This document shows, piece after piece, positions 1 through 10,388 of a stretch of 64,000 nt of DNA. The notes under the pieces are model-generated. The model was not told the DNA's origin, did no database searches, and saw only the letters and a program-made list of their open reading frames with translations. Positions within the stretch are counted from its first letter, which is position 1. Every line of letters begins with the position of its first letter. The stretch lies in the NCBI GenBank assembly GCA_035048495.1, contig CM068551.1, positions 22,632,248 to 22,696,247 on the forward strand, in the 5' to 3' direction. The position numbers and the translations under genes were made by a program. Origin of the DNA: Euptelea pleiosperma. Taxonomy: Eukaryota > Streptophyta > Magnoliopsida > Ranunculales > Eupteleaceae.

Positions 1-188
1 GGACCACCTCGGCCTCACCGCACACGTACACAGGTGAGGTGAGGACGAGGTAACCAGTCTGTACAAAATACACCTGCCAAGATCTGCTGCCCTGTCATCT
101 CCTTAGATGACAGGGCCCAGTCATCAAAGTTTTATCCGTGAATCTGGTGGCAGCGCTGAACTGGCATCACTTTTTGCCAAAGCAAAAC

Positions 189-506
189 CAAGGTTTAAAA
201 GAGGCCCTTATAACGTACTGGGGGCATTATTGTTTATTTCGTTAAAACGAATTGTAACTCTCATGGGGCAAAAATTGGAAAATAATGAAAAATAATGAAA
301 AACAATGGAAAACATGGCGCTGAAATTTCAAATTTTCAAAAACAGAAAATAACGGAGGTTTTTTTTTCACAAAATTTTCTAGAAAATAATGGTTGTTATT
401 TTCGTTATAACAGAAAAATAGCGACCGTTATTTTTTAGAATTTTAACAGTACACAATGTAACAGGGGAGGTCCGAATCCGTTATAACGACCTCGTTTTAA
501 ACCATG
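189..506. mobile_element. hAT-like MITE, copy A
   Basis: Non-autonomous element that starts CAAGGTTTAAA and ends with the near-complementary TTTAAACCATG. It is flanked by near-identical 8-bp repeats, AGCAAAAC (181-188) and AACAAAAC (507-514). An 8-bp TSD with CA...TG ends suits the hAT superfamily. The interior consists of short 'gttataacg' and 'ttttaacgg' motifs in both orientations and has no coding capacity. Four other copies lie in this window at 9440, 13854, 16445 and 31849. Confidence 0.75.
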
Positions 507-839
507 AACAAAACCACCGTTGGTTTATCGGAATCCAGGCTCGAGAAGACCAATCAGCCTGTCCAGGGAGCCTGTTTCTTTTCGCAATGCATAACTTGTG
601 TGGTTGCATCCGCACATTATTCGATTCTTTTCTGTACTTTTTCTAGTAAGACACTTTATTCAGTTAAAATTGCATAGCAAGCATCCCGTCAACTACGGCT
701 AGAATAATCAGACGTTAAAAAGTGCTAAATCTAATGGCTAAAGATTACCAATCAGGATTTTATATAAGCCCACCACATGCATATTGGGGTACCAACCTCA
801 TAATATTTTTTTATTTTTATGTTTTTGATAAGTGAGATA

Positions 840-2650
840 TATTGAGAAAAGGAGATCAAGAAGATCTTGGAGGTGCACATTTGATTGATTTTTCCGCACC
901 ATTATTGAAACAGAGAATAATCAATGATGCCTTTGTACAGACCAATAAGAAGATGACATGTTTTCTTATTATAAAAAGGAGTCCATTTCTTATTAATTTG
1001 TTCATTTACTTGATCAGGCTCATCATACTTTACTTCATTCCCCTAAGTTTTGCTTGCAGTTGGTTGATCACTGAAAATACCCATTTTTGTTGGAAGTTCA
1101 ATCTGTTGCTAGCAGCTTCCACATTTGACATCCGTGAACAACTTAATCCAAAGGTATGTATTATGAAGAAGGATTTTCTGTTCTTCAAATGCTTTCTTTT
1201 ATATCTATCTCCTAAAGCTTTCATGTTTGGATTCGTTACTAATGTAGTGACGGCCAAACACGAGATCCCGGTGTGTTAGTCACTTGTGATGGGTGGCTCT
1301 CCGGTGAGCTAACCTTATATCACTGGTAAATGACCAGAATCACAATATCTAACAGTTGTTTTTATTTTTATAAAAATCTGGAGATAAACTTTATTTTAAT
1401 CGATTGAATCTTTGCTCAAAAGCCTCAAATCATCACCTAAACACATAATTTATACCAGAAATATTGTGGTACTATTCCAAGAGAATTTAAAATTTTACCC
1501 AAAAAATTTGAAAAATGTATTAAAAAATGGGTCGGGCTCCGTTGACAGCCCTAAAATGACAGGAATCTGTACAGGACACAAATATGTGACACATGGCACA
1601 CTCTTAAGAGGACTCTGACCGTATGGATGTTTGTCCAATCCATAGGTGGACCTACAAACCAAAATTCAGCCTGATTAGTGATTTCTAGGCATTGGATCTT
1701 TGTACCTCAAATACTGCTACAATTCCCACAGTTGCGATCAACCCATGAAAACAAGTCCAATCAAACGTCTAGAAAACACTAATCAGGCTGAATTTTGGTT
1801 TGTAGGTCCACTAGGGGTTGGCCTAACATCCATACGGTCAGTGTCCTCCAAGAGTGTGCCCCGTACCAAATATTGTATCCTGCACAGAATCCTGTCATTT
1901 TAGAGCTGTCAACGGAGCCTGACCCTTAAAAAATATAACTAATTTATGAATTGTCTATTGGTTCTCTCACCAAAAAAAAAAAAAAGCCATTGATCTTGTG
2001 ATTCGGACTATTTATATACGGCTCATTGGAGTCTCGTCCATCACTGACAATCAACCCACCAGAATCTCGTAGCTGGCCAACCACCATAATTATGTCAATT
2101 TAGGGTTAGGGTTTTGGGCAAAACCCCTCTTAAACCTTGGGTATCGCTAGGTGACTTAAAGACGAAACTTAAGCCCAATATAATTTATTATAGAAATGCG
2201 CCATTATTCTCCTTTTTATAACTTATTTCAGAAAAAACTGGTATGCAAATGGTTAAATACTTGCGTACCCAAATAATGCTCAAATCACATAGTTGAAAAT
2301 CCATCCATGAGAAAGACTAAAACTAACTGTTAGAACATACAATCAGTCTGATTGTTGGCTTGTGGAACAATCTAGGGATGAGCCAAATATTCATATGGTC
2401 AGTGGTCTCTAGGATTGTACCACGTGACTCATATGGACATTCGTGACAAAGACATTCATTGCCCAAAGTGAGTAAGGCTATGTTTGGGATTGCGGTAACC
2501 CAGGCTTATAGTATAGGGTAAAAGTAATGGGTTTGGGTATTTTATATCACTGTTAAATGTTTTTGGATTAGAGTGAACGTGCAAAACATGAGTCCACCAA
2601 TGCTTTGGGTCCAACAATGTTTTTGGATTTTCTTGTCCAATAATTCAAAA
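840..2650 (+). repeat. Tandem segment, unit 1 (NLR-leader-like)
   Basis: First of three diverged copies of a roughly 1.7-1.8 kb segment. Landmarks shared with units 2 and 3, in order, are: the 'attattgagaaagagaataatcaatgatg' type block near 900, 'ggtcaggctcatcatact' near 1015, 'ttcggaacaacttaatccaaagg' near 1135, 'cctaaacacataatttatacc' near 1435, 'tcgtccatcactgacaatcaaccc' near 2035, and 'gagtccaacaatgc' near 2590. The early part also resembles 10035-10210, directly upstream of the resistance gene. No reading frame is conserved between copies, so the block looks non-coding. A 397-bp MITE (1529-1925) interrupts only this copy. Confidence 0.75.
1529..1925. mobile_element. MULE-type MITE with perfect 9-bp TSD
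   Basis: A 397-bp inverted-repeat element. The left arm begins GGGTCGGGCTCCGTTGACAG and the right arm ends with the near-exact reverse complement; complementarity extends through most of both arms. It is flanked by a perfect TTAAAAAAT duplication (1520-1528 and 1926-1934). A 9-bp TSD with long terminal inverted repeats is typical of Mutator-like MITEs. The equivalent places in the sister segments (about 4300 and 6930) lack the element. There is no transposase, so it would depend on an autonomous relative elsewhere. Confidence 0.88.
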
Positions 2651-2716
2651 AGTAGTCAAACAAAGTTTTCTGCACTTGCACACCTAGCCGTCTAGCTAAG
2701 ATGGTTAGTGTGGAAG

Positions 2717-2815
2717 GTGCCAGCTTGCTCAGTTGGTAAAGTTTCTGGGTGATGATACCATAGACCTGGGTTCAAAATCCGACTTCATCGAGTTACTAAT
2801 CTCATTTAAAAAAAT
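2717..2815 (+). mobile_element. tRNA-derived SINE-like sequence 1
   Basis: The sequence holds a pol III A-box-like TTGCTCAGTTGG and, about 40 bases later, a B-box-like GGGTTCAAAATCC, followed by an A-rich tail. No cloverleaf can be folded and the B box has an extra base, so it is not a tRNA gene. The best reading is the head of a tRNA-derived SINE. No target-site duplication was found. Confidence 0.45.
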
Positions 2816-2847
2816 AGGCTTAGCTATGAAAATAAAATAAAATAAGA

Positions 2848-3030
2848 TGGTTAGCGTGTACCCTCCTATTGTAGGAGGTTTGTGGGTTCAATCCCACAAA
2901 GGCAGGTTTCCTCCTCTGAGCAACTGTGCCCAAGAGTAGAAATCCCATCAACTGGCTTGTCTGGTCCAAGTATAGCCTGGCTTCACCGTGGCTTCCAGCG
3001 GGGAGGACATGATTCATGAGGTCATAAATA
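2848..3030 (+). mobile_element. tRNA-derived SINE-like sequence 2
   Basis: A second pol III-like head: A-box-like TGGTTAGCGTGTA, then a B-box hairpin GTGGGTTCAATCCCAC, then about 110 bases without coding capacity. It lies about 30 bp after the previous SINE-like sequence. It could instead be the second half of one composite SINE. No target-site duplication was seen. Confidence 0.42.
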
Positions 3031-3240
3031 CGGAGAAATCTAGTCTGCATACGTTTCCAGACTTAAAAGTATGCAAACAGTGTATCGACCGTTGAATGCT
3101 ATTTGAAAAATGTGTTTTTAATTTTAAAAATAATTTTTTTGAAAAAATTAAAAACGCAAGTTTTCAATGTACATCCAACAATGCTGACACTGTTTGCATA
3201 CTTTTAAGTCTGCAAACATATGCAGACTGGAAAAATCTAC

Positions 3241-3576
3241 GATGCAGAAGTCCCTCAATTTGCCACGTAGTAGACTTGTCAGGCTCACCACCTCCATGAA
3301 TGTTTGGCTCACATTTGGTGGACCCACACATCAAAAATCAGTATGACTAGTGAGTCCTAGCTATTGGATTTGAGCACTTTTTTTTCATGGGCTTGGAACT
3401 AACTCACAGGCCTGTTCATAAAGCCCATGATGAAAAAGTGCTCAAATCCTATGGCTATAAATCACCAATCACGCTGATTTTTGGTGAGTAGATCTATCGT
3501 AGTATGGGCCAGACATTCAAGTGGCAAGTGGGCCCGAATGAGTCTATTACCTTGCAATTTGAGGGACTGCTGCATC
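3241..3576. mobile_element. Palindromic MITE, 'gatgcagaagtccctcaa' family
   Basis: The left end reads GATGCAGAAGTCCCTCAATT and the right end is its near reverse complement. Between them both arms carry a complementary 'gtggacccacacatcaaaaatca' type sequence around a centre near 3400. A diverged relative lies at 18808-19200. No clear target-site duplication was found. The right part (from about 3515) belongs to the tandem segment and recurs at 5240-5340. Confidence 0.6.
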
Positions 3577-5240
3577 AAAATTTTGATACAGAAGTCTGCA
3601 TCAAAGAACATCCCGATTTGTCCCGTTAATACAGTCTATCGTCTGTGGTGGTAGTTGCCCGAAAGATACCGGTCGAGTTGAAATTTAAACATTAAAAAAT
3701 ATGATTATGTGTTGCCATTGTATTAGCCGTAAAAAGTATCTTTTACTTTTGCAAAACTAAAAGGAAAACGCTAAAGGCCTGCATTTGATTGCTTTTTCCA
3801 CACCATTATTGAGAAAGAGAATAATCAATGATGACATGTTTTCTTATTAATTTGTCCATTTTAATTGGTCAGGCTCATCATACTTCACTGGATTCCTCCT
3901 TAAGTTTTGCTCGCTTGATGCTCGCTGAAACTACCCATTTTCGTTTGTCTTTTCGAAGTTCAATGTTTTGCTAAGAAGCAGCTTGCACAATTTTCATTCG
4001 GGAACAACTTAATCCAAAGGTATATTGATGAAGAAGGATTAATTTCTGTTCTTGAAATGCTTTCTTTTTTACTTGTTATGTGTTTATCTCGCAAGCCTTA
4101 TATCACTGGTAAATGACTAGAATCACAATATCTAACAGTTGTTTTTTATTTATTTTTTTAGATCTGGTGATAAACTTTACTTTAATCGATTGAATCTTTG
4201 CTTAAATCATCACCTAAACACATAATTTATACCTGAAATATTGTGGTACTACTCCAAGATAAATGAAAAATTTTACCCAAAAAAAGCTAAAAAATGTATT
4301 GAAAAATAGAAATAATTTATGAATTGAGTATTGGTTCACCAAAAAAAAAATAGCCATTGACCTTGTGATTGGGGCTATTTATATACGGTTCATTGGAGTG
4401 TCGTCCATCACCGACAATCAACCCATCAGAAACTCACGGCTGGCCAACTACCACAACCGTGTCAATTTATGTTTAGGGTTTTGGGAAAAACCCCTCACAT
4501 GTTGTGATCCAAGGTTGAAGAAAAGAGAATTTTCATCCTTTCATCCAAAATTTGTTAGTCAATGGGTTAATAGTGGTCAAATGAAAGTGGACCGAGTCAT
4601 GGGGAAGAGGGGATTGTCAAATTTCAAAGACACTATCAGGGGCATGTTGTCTAGCCAAAAAAAAAAATTTAATTAATTAAATGCCCCTTCTCTGTTCTCA
4701 TCCATTATTAAAATAAATATTTTAGTTTCAAAAAGCTTACAAGCTAAACAGCCCTATTTAAATACATATTTACTTCCAGGCCATTAATTATATTTTCAAA
4801 ATAGCCCATTCATAATCACAAGATTTCTCATCATTCCATTTTTTAAAATAACCGCTTCTAACCATTTAATTTCTTTCCATGTTGTTTCTCCCATATTTTC
4901 AAAATAGTCCTTAACTACCTAAATGAATAATAGAAAACAATCATGCTTCACTTAACTATTAAATTCAGTACAGCATATTACATCGTGACAATTTGCATGC
5001 CAATCACGTGCAAACACACATGCCACCCACACCACACGACATTCACTAAGCCCTTTAAGCCAGTCTATTGAATCACGGACTCTCTTTGTTTTCAGTCAAA
5101 AGTTTAACAGGGATGTATAGGTAGATGGAGGCAGACTTAGAGTGAAAGTTGCAACACATGAGTCCAACAATGCTCTTGGACTGCTTGCTCAATAATTCAA
5201 AAAAAAATGACTGATTGAATTGTTTAAATGGAGAACATTC
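3515..5240 (+). repeat. Tandem segment, unit 2
   Basis: Second copy of the upstream segment, matching unit 3 in order: the 'catcccgatttgtccc' block (3608), 'aaacattaaaaaatatgatt' (3688), 'attgagaaagagaataatca' (3808), 'ggaacaacttaatccaaagg' (4002), 'cctaaacacataatttatacc' (4213), 'aaaacaatcatgcttcact' (4935) and 'gactctctttgttttcagtc' (5079). This copy is the least interrupted. It preserves the empty sites for the MITE at 5616, the MITE at 5354 and the retroelement at 7596. No conserved reading frame. Confidence 0.75.
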
Positions 5241-5353
5241 AAGTGGCAAGTGGGCCCGAACGAGTCTACTACGTCGCAATTCGAGGGACTTCTGCATCAA
5301 AATTTTGATACAGAAGTCTGCATCAAAGAACATCCCGATTTGTCCCGTAAATA

Positions 5354-5526
5354 CGGCCCCAGGGGGCTTCAAACTTTGATATCCCGCACCTAAAATGTCA
5401 GACACATACCTCAGTCCCTTAACTCTAACCCGTGTTAAGTCCCTGGTTAGTGGTTAACAAGGGGTACTTGTCTAACATTTTGGGAGGGGGACATCAAACT
5501 TTGAAGTCCCCTAGGGCCTTTTTTCT
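5354..5526. mobile_element. 173-bp inverted-repeat element
   Basis: The ends are complementary: the left side reads GGCCCCAGGGGGCTTCAAAC and the right side ends CTTTGAAGTCCCCTAGGGCC. It is flanked by CCCGTAAATA on both sides (5344-5353 and 5527-5536). The unit 2 equivalent (3621-3640) has one copy of the flank and no insert. The 10-bp duplication suggests a Mutator-like MITE, but the family is uncertain. Confidence 0.75.
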
Positions 5527-5615
5527 CCCGTAAATAGTCTATCGTCTTTGGTGGTAGTTGGCCGAAAGATTCCGTCGAGTTGATTTAAAATTTAAACATT
5601 AAAAAATATGATTAT

Positions 5616-6011
5616 GGGTCGGGCTCCGTTGACAGCATAGAATAACAGGATTCTGTACAGGACACAATTATGTGCCACATGGCACACTCTTATGAGGACT
5701 CTGACCGTATGGATGTTTGTCCAATCCCTAGGTGGACCTGCAAACCTAAATTCAGCCTGATTAGTAATTTTTAAACGTTGGATCTTTGTACCTCATATAC
5801 TGCTATAATTCCCACAGTTGAGATCAACCCATGAAAATAAGTCCAATCCAACGTCTAGAATCACTAATCAGGCTGAATTATGGCTTGTAGGTCCACCTAG
5901 GGGTTGACCAAACATCCATACGGTCAGAGTCCTCCAAGAATGTGCCGCATGGCATATATTGTGTCTTGTACAGAATCCTGTTATTGTAAGGCTGTCAACG
6001 GAGCCTGACCC
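5616..6011. mobile_element. MULE-type MITE, second copy of the 1529 family
   Basis: A 396-bp copy that is clearly homologous end-to-end with 1529-1925: the same GGGTCGGGCTCCGTTGACAG start and matching end. It is flanked by a perfect 9-bp TATGATTAT duplication (5607-5615 and 6012-6020). The unit 2 sequence at about 3700 reads straight through the target without the element. The two copies are similar but not identical, so they are separate insertions rather than a product of the segment duplication. Confidence 0.88.
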
Positions 6012-7595
6012 TATGATTATATGTTGCCATTGTATTAGCTGTAAAAAGTATCTTTTCTTTTGCAAAAGTAAAATGCTAAAGGCTTGCATTTGATTGCTTT
6101 CTCCACACCATTATTGAGAAAGAGAATAATCAATGATGACATGTTTTCTTATTAATCTGTCCATTTTAATTGGTCAGGCTCATCACTACTTCACTGGATT
6201 CCCCCTTAAGTTTTGCTTGCTTGATCATCACTGAAACTACCCATTTTCTTTTTTATCTTTTTGAAGTTCAATCTTTTGCTAAGAAGCAGCTTGCACAATT
6301 GTCATTCGGGAACAACTTAATCCAAAGGTATGTTGATGAAGAAGGATTAATTTCTATTCTTGAAATGCTTTCTTTTTTAATTGTTATGTATCTATCTCAT
6401 AAGCTTTCATGTTCAACTCCTTCGCACGCAGCTTCATTTTCATTTAAACGATTCTAACATTGAATTCGATCTTTAATTAGAAGTGGATTCAAATGGGTCT
6501 TTGCTTTCAAGAACTGATTCAGTTAATAGGATTTCTATCACTAAGGAATTTTGATCTAATTGAGTTTGTTCCAAATTAGAGAGAGACTACACAGTGAGAG
6601 AGTGATGAAGACAAAGGACCTTTTCAATTCTTCAAGGTTACCTCCTTTTTTTTTTTTTTTATGAGTCGCAAGGAAGGTCAACCACGAGATCCTGGTGGGT
6701 TGGTCACTGGTGATGGGTGGCACTCCGGCGACCTTTATATTACTGTTAAATGACTAGAATCACAATATCTAATGGGGTTTTTTTTTTTTTTTTGTTAAAT
6801 CGGGTGATAAACTTTACTTTATTCGATTGAATCTTTGCTCAAATCATCACCTAAACACATCATTTATACCAGAAATTTTGTGGTCCTACTCCAAGAGAAA
6901 TGAAAAATTTTACCCAAAAAAGGTGAAAATGTATTGAAAAATAGAAATAATTTATGAATCGTGTATTGGTTCTCTCACCAAGAAAACATAGCCATTGATC
7001 TTGTGATTCGGGCTATTTATTTGGAGTCTCGTCCATCGCCAACAATCAACCCACCAGAATCTTGTGGCTGGTCAACCACCACAACCATGTCAATTTAGGG
7101 TTAGTGTTTTGGGTAAAACCCCTCACATGTTGTGATCCAAGGTCGAGGGAAATGGGATTTTCATCCTTTCACCCAAAATTTGTTAGTCAACGGGTTAATA
7201 GCTAGTGGTTGGACCGAGTCATGGGGGAGAGGGGATTGTCAAATTTCAAAGACTATCAGGGGCATATTGTCTAGCTAAAAAAATAAAATTATTTAAATGC
7301 CCCTTCACTGTACTCATCCACTATTTTGGTTTCAAAAAGCTTAGAAGCCAAAGAGTCCTATTTAAATACTTATTTACTTCCATGCCATTAATTATATTTT
7401 CAAAATAGCCCATTCATACTCAATAAAATTACTCATCATTCCATTTTATCCATAATTACTCATCATTCCATTTTATCCATATTTTTAAAATAACCGAATA
7501 ACCGCCTTTAACCATTTAATTTCTTTCCATGTTTCTTCCATATTTCCAAAATAGTCCTTAACAACCTAAATGAGTATTAGAAAACAATCATGCTT

Positions 7596-7869
7596 TTGTT
7601 TCTCTCCATAGAAAGCTCCCTCCACGACATCATCATTAGCATAAAGGTTTCTCTCTATAGCTGGGGAAGTATGTTCATTGAGTTGAGAGGCACTTTCTTT
7701 AACGACATGGTGTTTAGGTTTGAATCTCTATTAATGATGTAGGGAAACCGGGTAGTTTTTTGTGCTCTTTTTGTTTCTGTTTTGGCCCCTCTGGGTTGTT
7801 CTTTCTGTTCTCTTGAAATCTCCTCGATCTCCTTTCAATACAATCTTGACTTTTCAAAAAAAAAAATTA
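7596..7869 (+). mobile_element. 5'-truncated LINE-like retroelement tail
   Basis: A 274-bp insertion ending in a poly-A run (about 7857-7866) and flanked by a perfect 15-bp duplication AAAACAATCATGCTT (7581-7595 and 7870-7884). A long variable TSD plus a poly-A tail is typical of target-primed LINE or SINE insertion. The paralogous unit 2 carries the single uninterrupted target at about 4935-4949. The body, with 'tggcccctctgggttgttc', resembles LINE 3' tails. No reading frame remains. Confidence 0.8.
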
Positions 7870-8139
7870 AAAACAATCATGCTTCACTTAACTATTAATT
7901 TACATACGCATGCCAATTAATTACGAGCAAACACACGTGCCACTTACACCACATGACATTCACCGAGCCCTTTAAGCCTGTCTATTGAATCACAGACTCT
8001 CTTTGTTTTCAGTCAAAAGTCTAACAGGGATGAGACCCCCTACCTGCACAGGTACAGGTTAGATGGAGGCAGACTTAAGAGTGAAAGGTGCAAAACATTA
8101 GTCCAACAATGCTTTTGGGCTGCTTGTTCAATTATTCAA

Positions 8140-9430
8140 AACATCCATAAGGTCAATAGGATCTAAAGTGAGCACCATGTGCCATTTTGGGGAGGGTGTG
8201 ACTTTAAATTTTGAAATTCCCAGAGGACATCAAACTCGGGCTCTCGCTAATCAATCATCTAGCTAACTGAATCCGATAACTTTGCCAAACTGAATCAGAC
8301 TTCATATGGACGTTTTGGGCTGGGGATAGCTAATATCTTTTTGATTAGTGAGGTGCACTGGAGAGCTGGGTCTGGGAGTATTATTGGGCCGGCCTAACTC
8401 TGATCGAGCTTGGCACAAGCCTGGCCTGGCCATTACAAGCACCACGTTTTAGGCCCTAGCCTCGCCCATTAAGAGATTTAACAGTCCGGGCCTTAGTGTT
8501 TTGGCCGGTAATTGTTGTCAAACATTAAGCCCAAGGTCGGCCCATTTATATATCTGGCCTAAAAATGACAACTAGGCCTGGTCCATTGAGTCTATATATG
8601 TAACCCAAGTATGGGCCATTTGGGCAGGGGCTAAAAAAGTCCATCGGCCAACCTGGCCCATTAACACCCTTAGCCGGGTCGGATGCCGGACTCGGAAATG
8701 GGAATGGAACATAATGGGATGTCGGGCTATCTTTTTATGTTCTTTCAAAAGGGACCCAAGTTCAATGAACCCTCTTGGCAAATTAGAATCCGAACTCCAT
8801 CTCTTCTTCGGCTCGGCTGTGAATTGATTCAGGAATTTTTCCCAAGGTGGACCTATAGACAAAAAATAAGCATGATTGGTGAGTTGTATAACCCTTGGAT
8901 TTTAGTCCTTTTCATGGGTTGACTTTCAATCATGGGATTCGAGCATTATTTGGGGGTACTCGGATCAGTTGGCTTGAAATCACCAATCAGGCTAGTTTTT
9001 GGTTTGTAGGTCTACTTTGGGATGGGCCAAACATCCATAATGCCACAATAAGAGAAATCTGTTGGCAAAAATTTTCTGACAATGTAGATTAGACAAGTAC
9101 TTACGCATTGTAATAATATTTAGTCTGAGGGGATTTTCATGTGGGGCCCATAAAAATGCCTTCTGCGCACTCTTTCGGGTCCATTGACCCCTCCAAGTGA
9201 ATGATTGGCCTACCACTTGATGGACCTACTAACCAATAATGACCACATGGATGTTGAGCTCATCTATTGATGGATATACCTACTAAAGATCAGCATGATT
9301 GATGATTTCTATCCGTTGGATTTGTATCAAAAAACACGATTGAATCCAACGGTTAGAATCAATTCTAAACAAGTGCTAAAATATATGGTTATATACAACC
9401 AATCAGTGATTTTTATATCCACAATGGGGT
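8140..9430. other. Gene-free stretch with partial palindromic MITE arms
   Basis: No gene. 8370-8700 is a run of GGCC/TGGCC-rich sequence resembling the hAT-like family at 46.7 kb. 8840-9035 and 9195-9420 contain fragments of the palindromic families (the 'caccaatcaggct...tttggtttgtaggtc' arm and the 'ccactgatggacctac' arm). Open frames across 8572-9216 on both strands are by-products of these inverted repeats. Confidence 0.6.
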
Positions 9431-9439
9431 GGTCTAAAC

Positions 9440-9850
9440 CATAGTTTTAAAAACAGCTGTTTAAACGGTTTTAATGGCCGTTTAAACGGTAACACCCCAA
9501 GCCCGTTTCCGTTAAAACCGTTTAAACACGTTTTATCGTTTTTGAATTAAACGGCCGTTTTTTTATTTTAACGGGCGTTAAAATCATTTAAACAGCCATT
9601 TAATTGTGAAAAAACGGCAGTTAAATCCGTTTAATTTCATTAAAATCTGTTTAATTTCCGTTAAATTCTATTTTTTTTTTTAATTTTCAAATTTCAAAAT
9701 TTGAATTTCAGCGCCATTTTTTTTCGTTAAAATCCGATAAAATCTGTTAAATTCCATTTTTTGCCCCTGCCCGTTTCAATCCGTTTAAACAGTTTAAAAG
9801 GTAATGCCCCCAGTCCGTTTAACCGTTAAAACGGCCTCCTTTAAACCTTG
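9440..9850. mobile_element. hAT-like MITE, copy B
   Basis: A 411-bp element from CATAGTTTTAAA to TTTAAACCTTG, flanked by a perfect 8-bp GTCTAAAC duplication (9432-9439 and 9851-9858). The interior is built from dense GTTTAAACGG and TTTTAACGG motifs in both orientations, which could form extensive hairpins. It lies about 530 bp upstream of the resistance gene start and could have brought regulatory sequence there, although nothing shows this. Confidence 0.85.
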
Positions 9851-9858
9851 GTCTAAAC

Positions 9859-10388
9859 ATCCATGCGGCTAGTGGGCCCAATAAAGTGCTCTATGTAGGT
9901 CTACGAGAGTCATCTGCATTGAGTGAATCAAAAGTCCATTGCATCTAAAAAACTCCCGATTGTTGGTGTGCAGGTCCCTCCATCAAGGGTGACCATCATT
10001 CATGGGTCAGTGGACCTAAAAGAGTGTGCCATCAGGTAAAACTCTTTTAATTGTTTCCTCACTTTATTGTCCATTTTACTTGTCGAGGCTCATAATACTT
10101 AGATTGGATTCCCTTTAATTTTGTTTGCTTGTTGCTAGGAAGGAATCAGCAGCGTGTCCTCCGTGAACAATTCAATCCATCTCTTAAGCTTTCATGTTTA
10201 ACAACTGATCGATGAAGTTCACTTGATTCAAGCCATATTCAGTAAGTCGGAGAGTTCACTTGTCGCTTAAGTTACAAGAGAGGTACCACATACTTTTCCT
10301 CTTTCCTTACCAACTGCGCGCCAAGTACCTCTTTCATTCACTTCAATATTCTTCAGCAATTGCTTAGTTTTCTTCTCAAAAAATAGCC
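9859..10388 (+). promoter_or_regulatory. Upstream/leader region of the NLR gene
   Basis: 530 bases between the hAT-like MITE and the NLR start codon. 10035-10210 resembles the first part of the tandem segments upstream ('ggctcataatactt...ggattcccttt...ttgcttg', then 'ccgtgaacaattcaatcc'). The last 150 bases are pyrimidine-rich ('cttttcctctttcc'), as in many plant 5' leaders. No TATA box could be assigned with confidence. Confidence 0.45.

Larger units (their letters stand above)
5240..8130 (+). repeat. Tandem segment, unit 3, with three insertions
   Basis: Third copy of the segment, enlarged by three later insertions: a 173-bp inverted-repeat element (5354), a 396-bp MULE MITE (5616) and a 3' LINE tail (7596). 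The same landmarks occur in the same order as in unit 2. It also has an additional T-run (6649-6660) and an internal repeat of 'ttactcatcattccattttatccat' near 7428-7475. No gene is visible. Confidence 0.73.

Noticed and set aside
2717..2800. tRNA gene
   Set aside because: A- and B-box-like motifs are present but no acceptor stem or cloverleaf can be formed.
5868..6089. 73-aa minus-strand frame
   Set aside because: Generated by an arm of the MULE MITE at 5616-6011.
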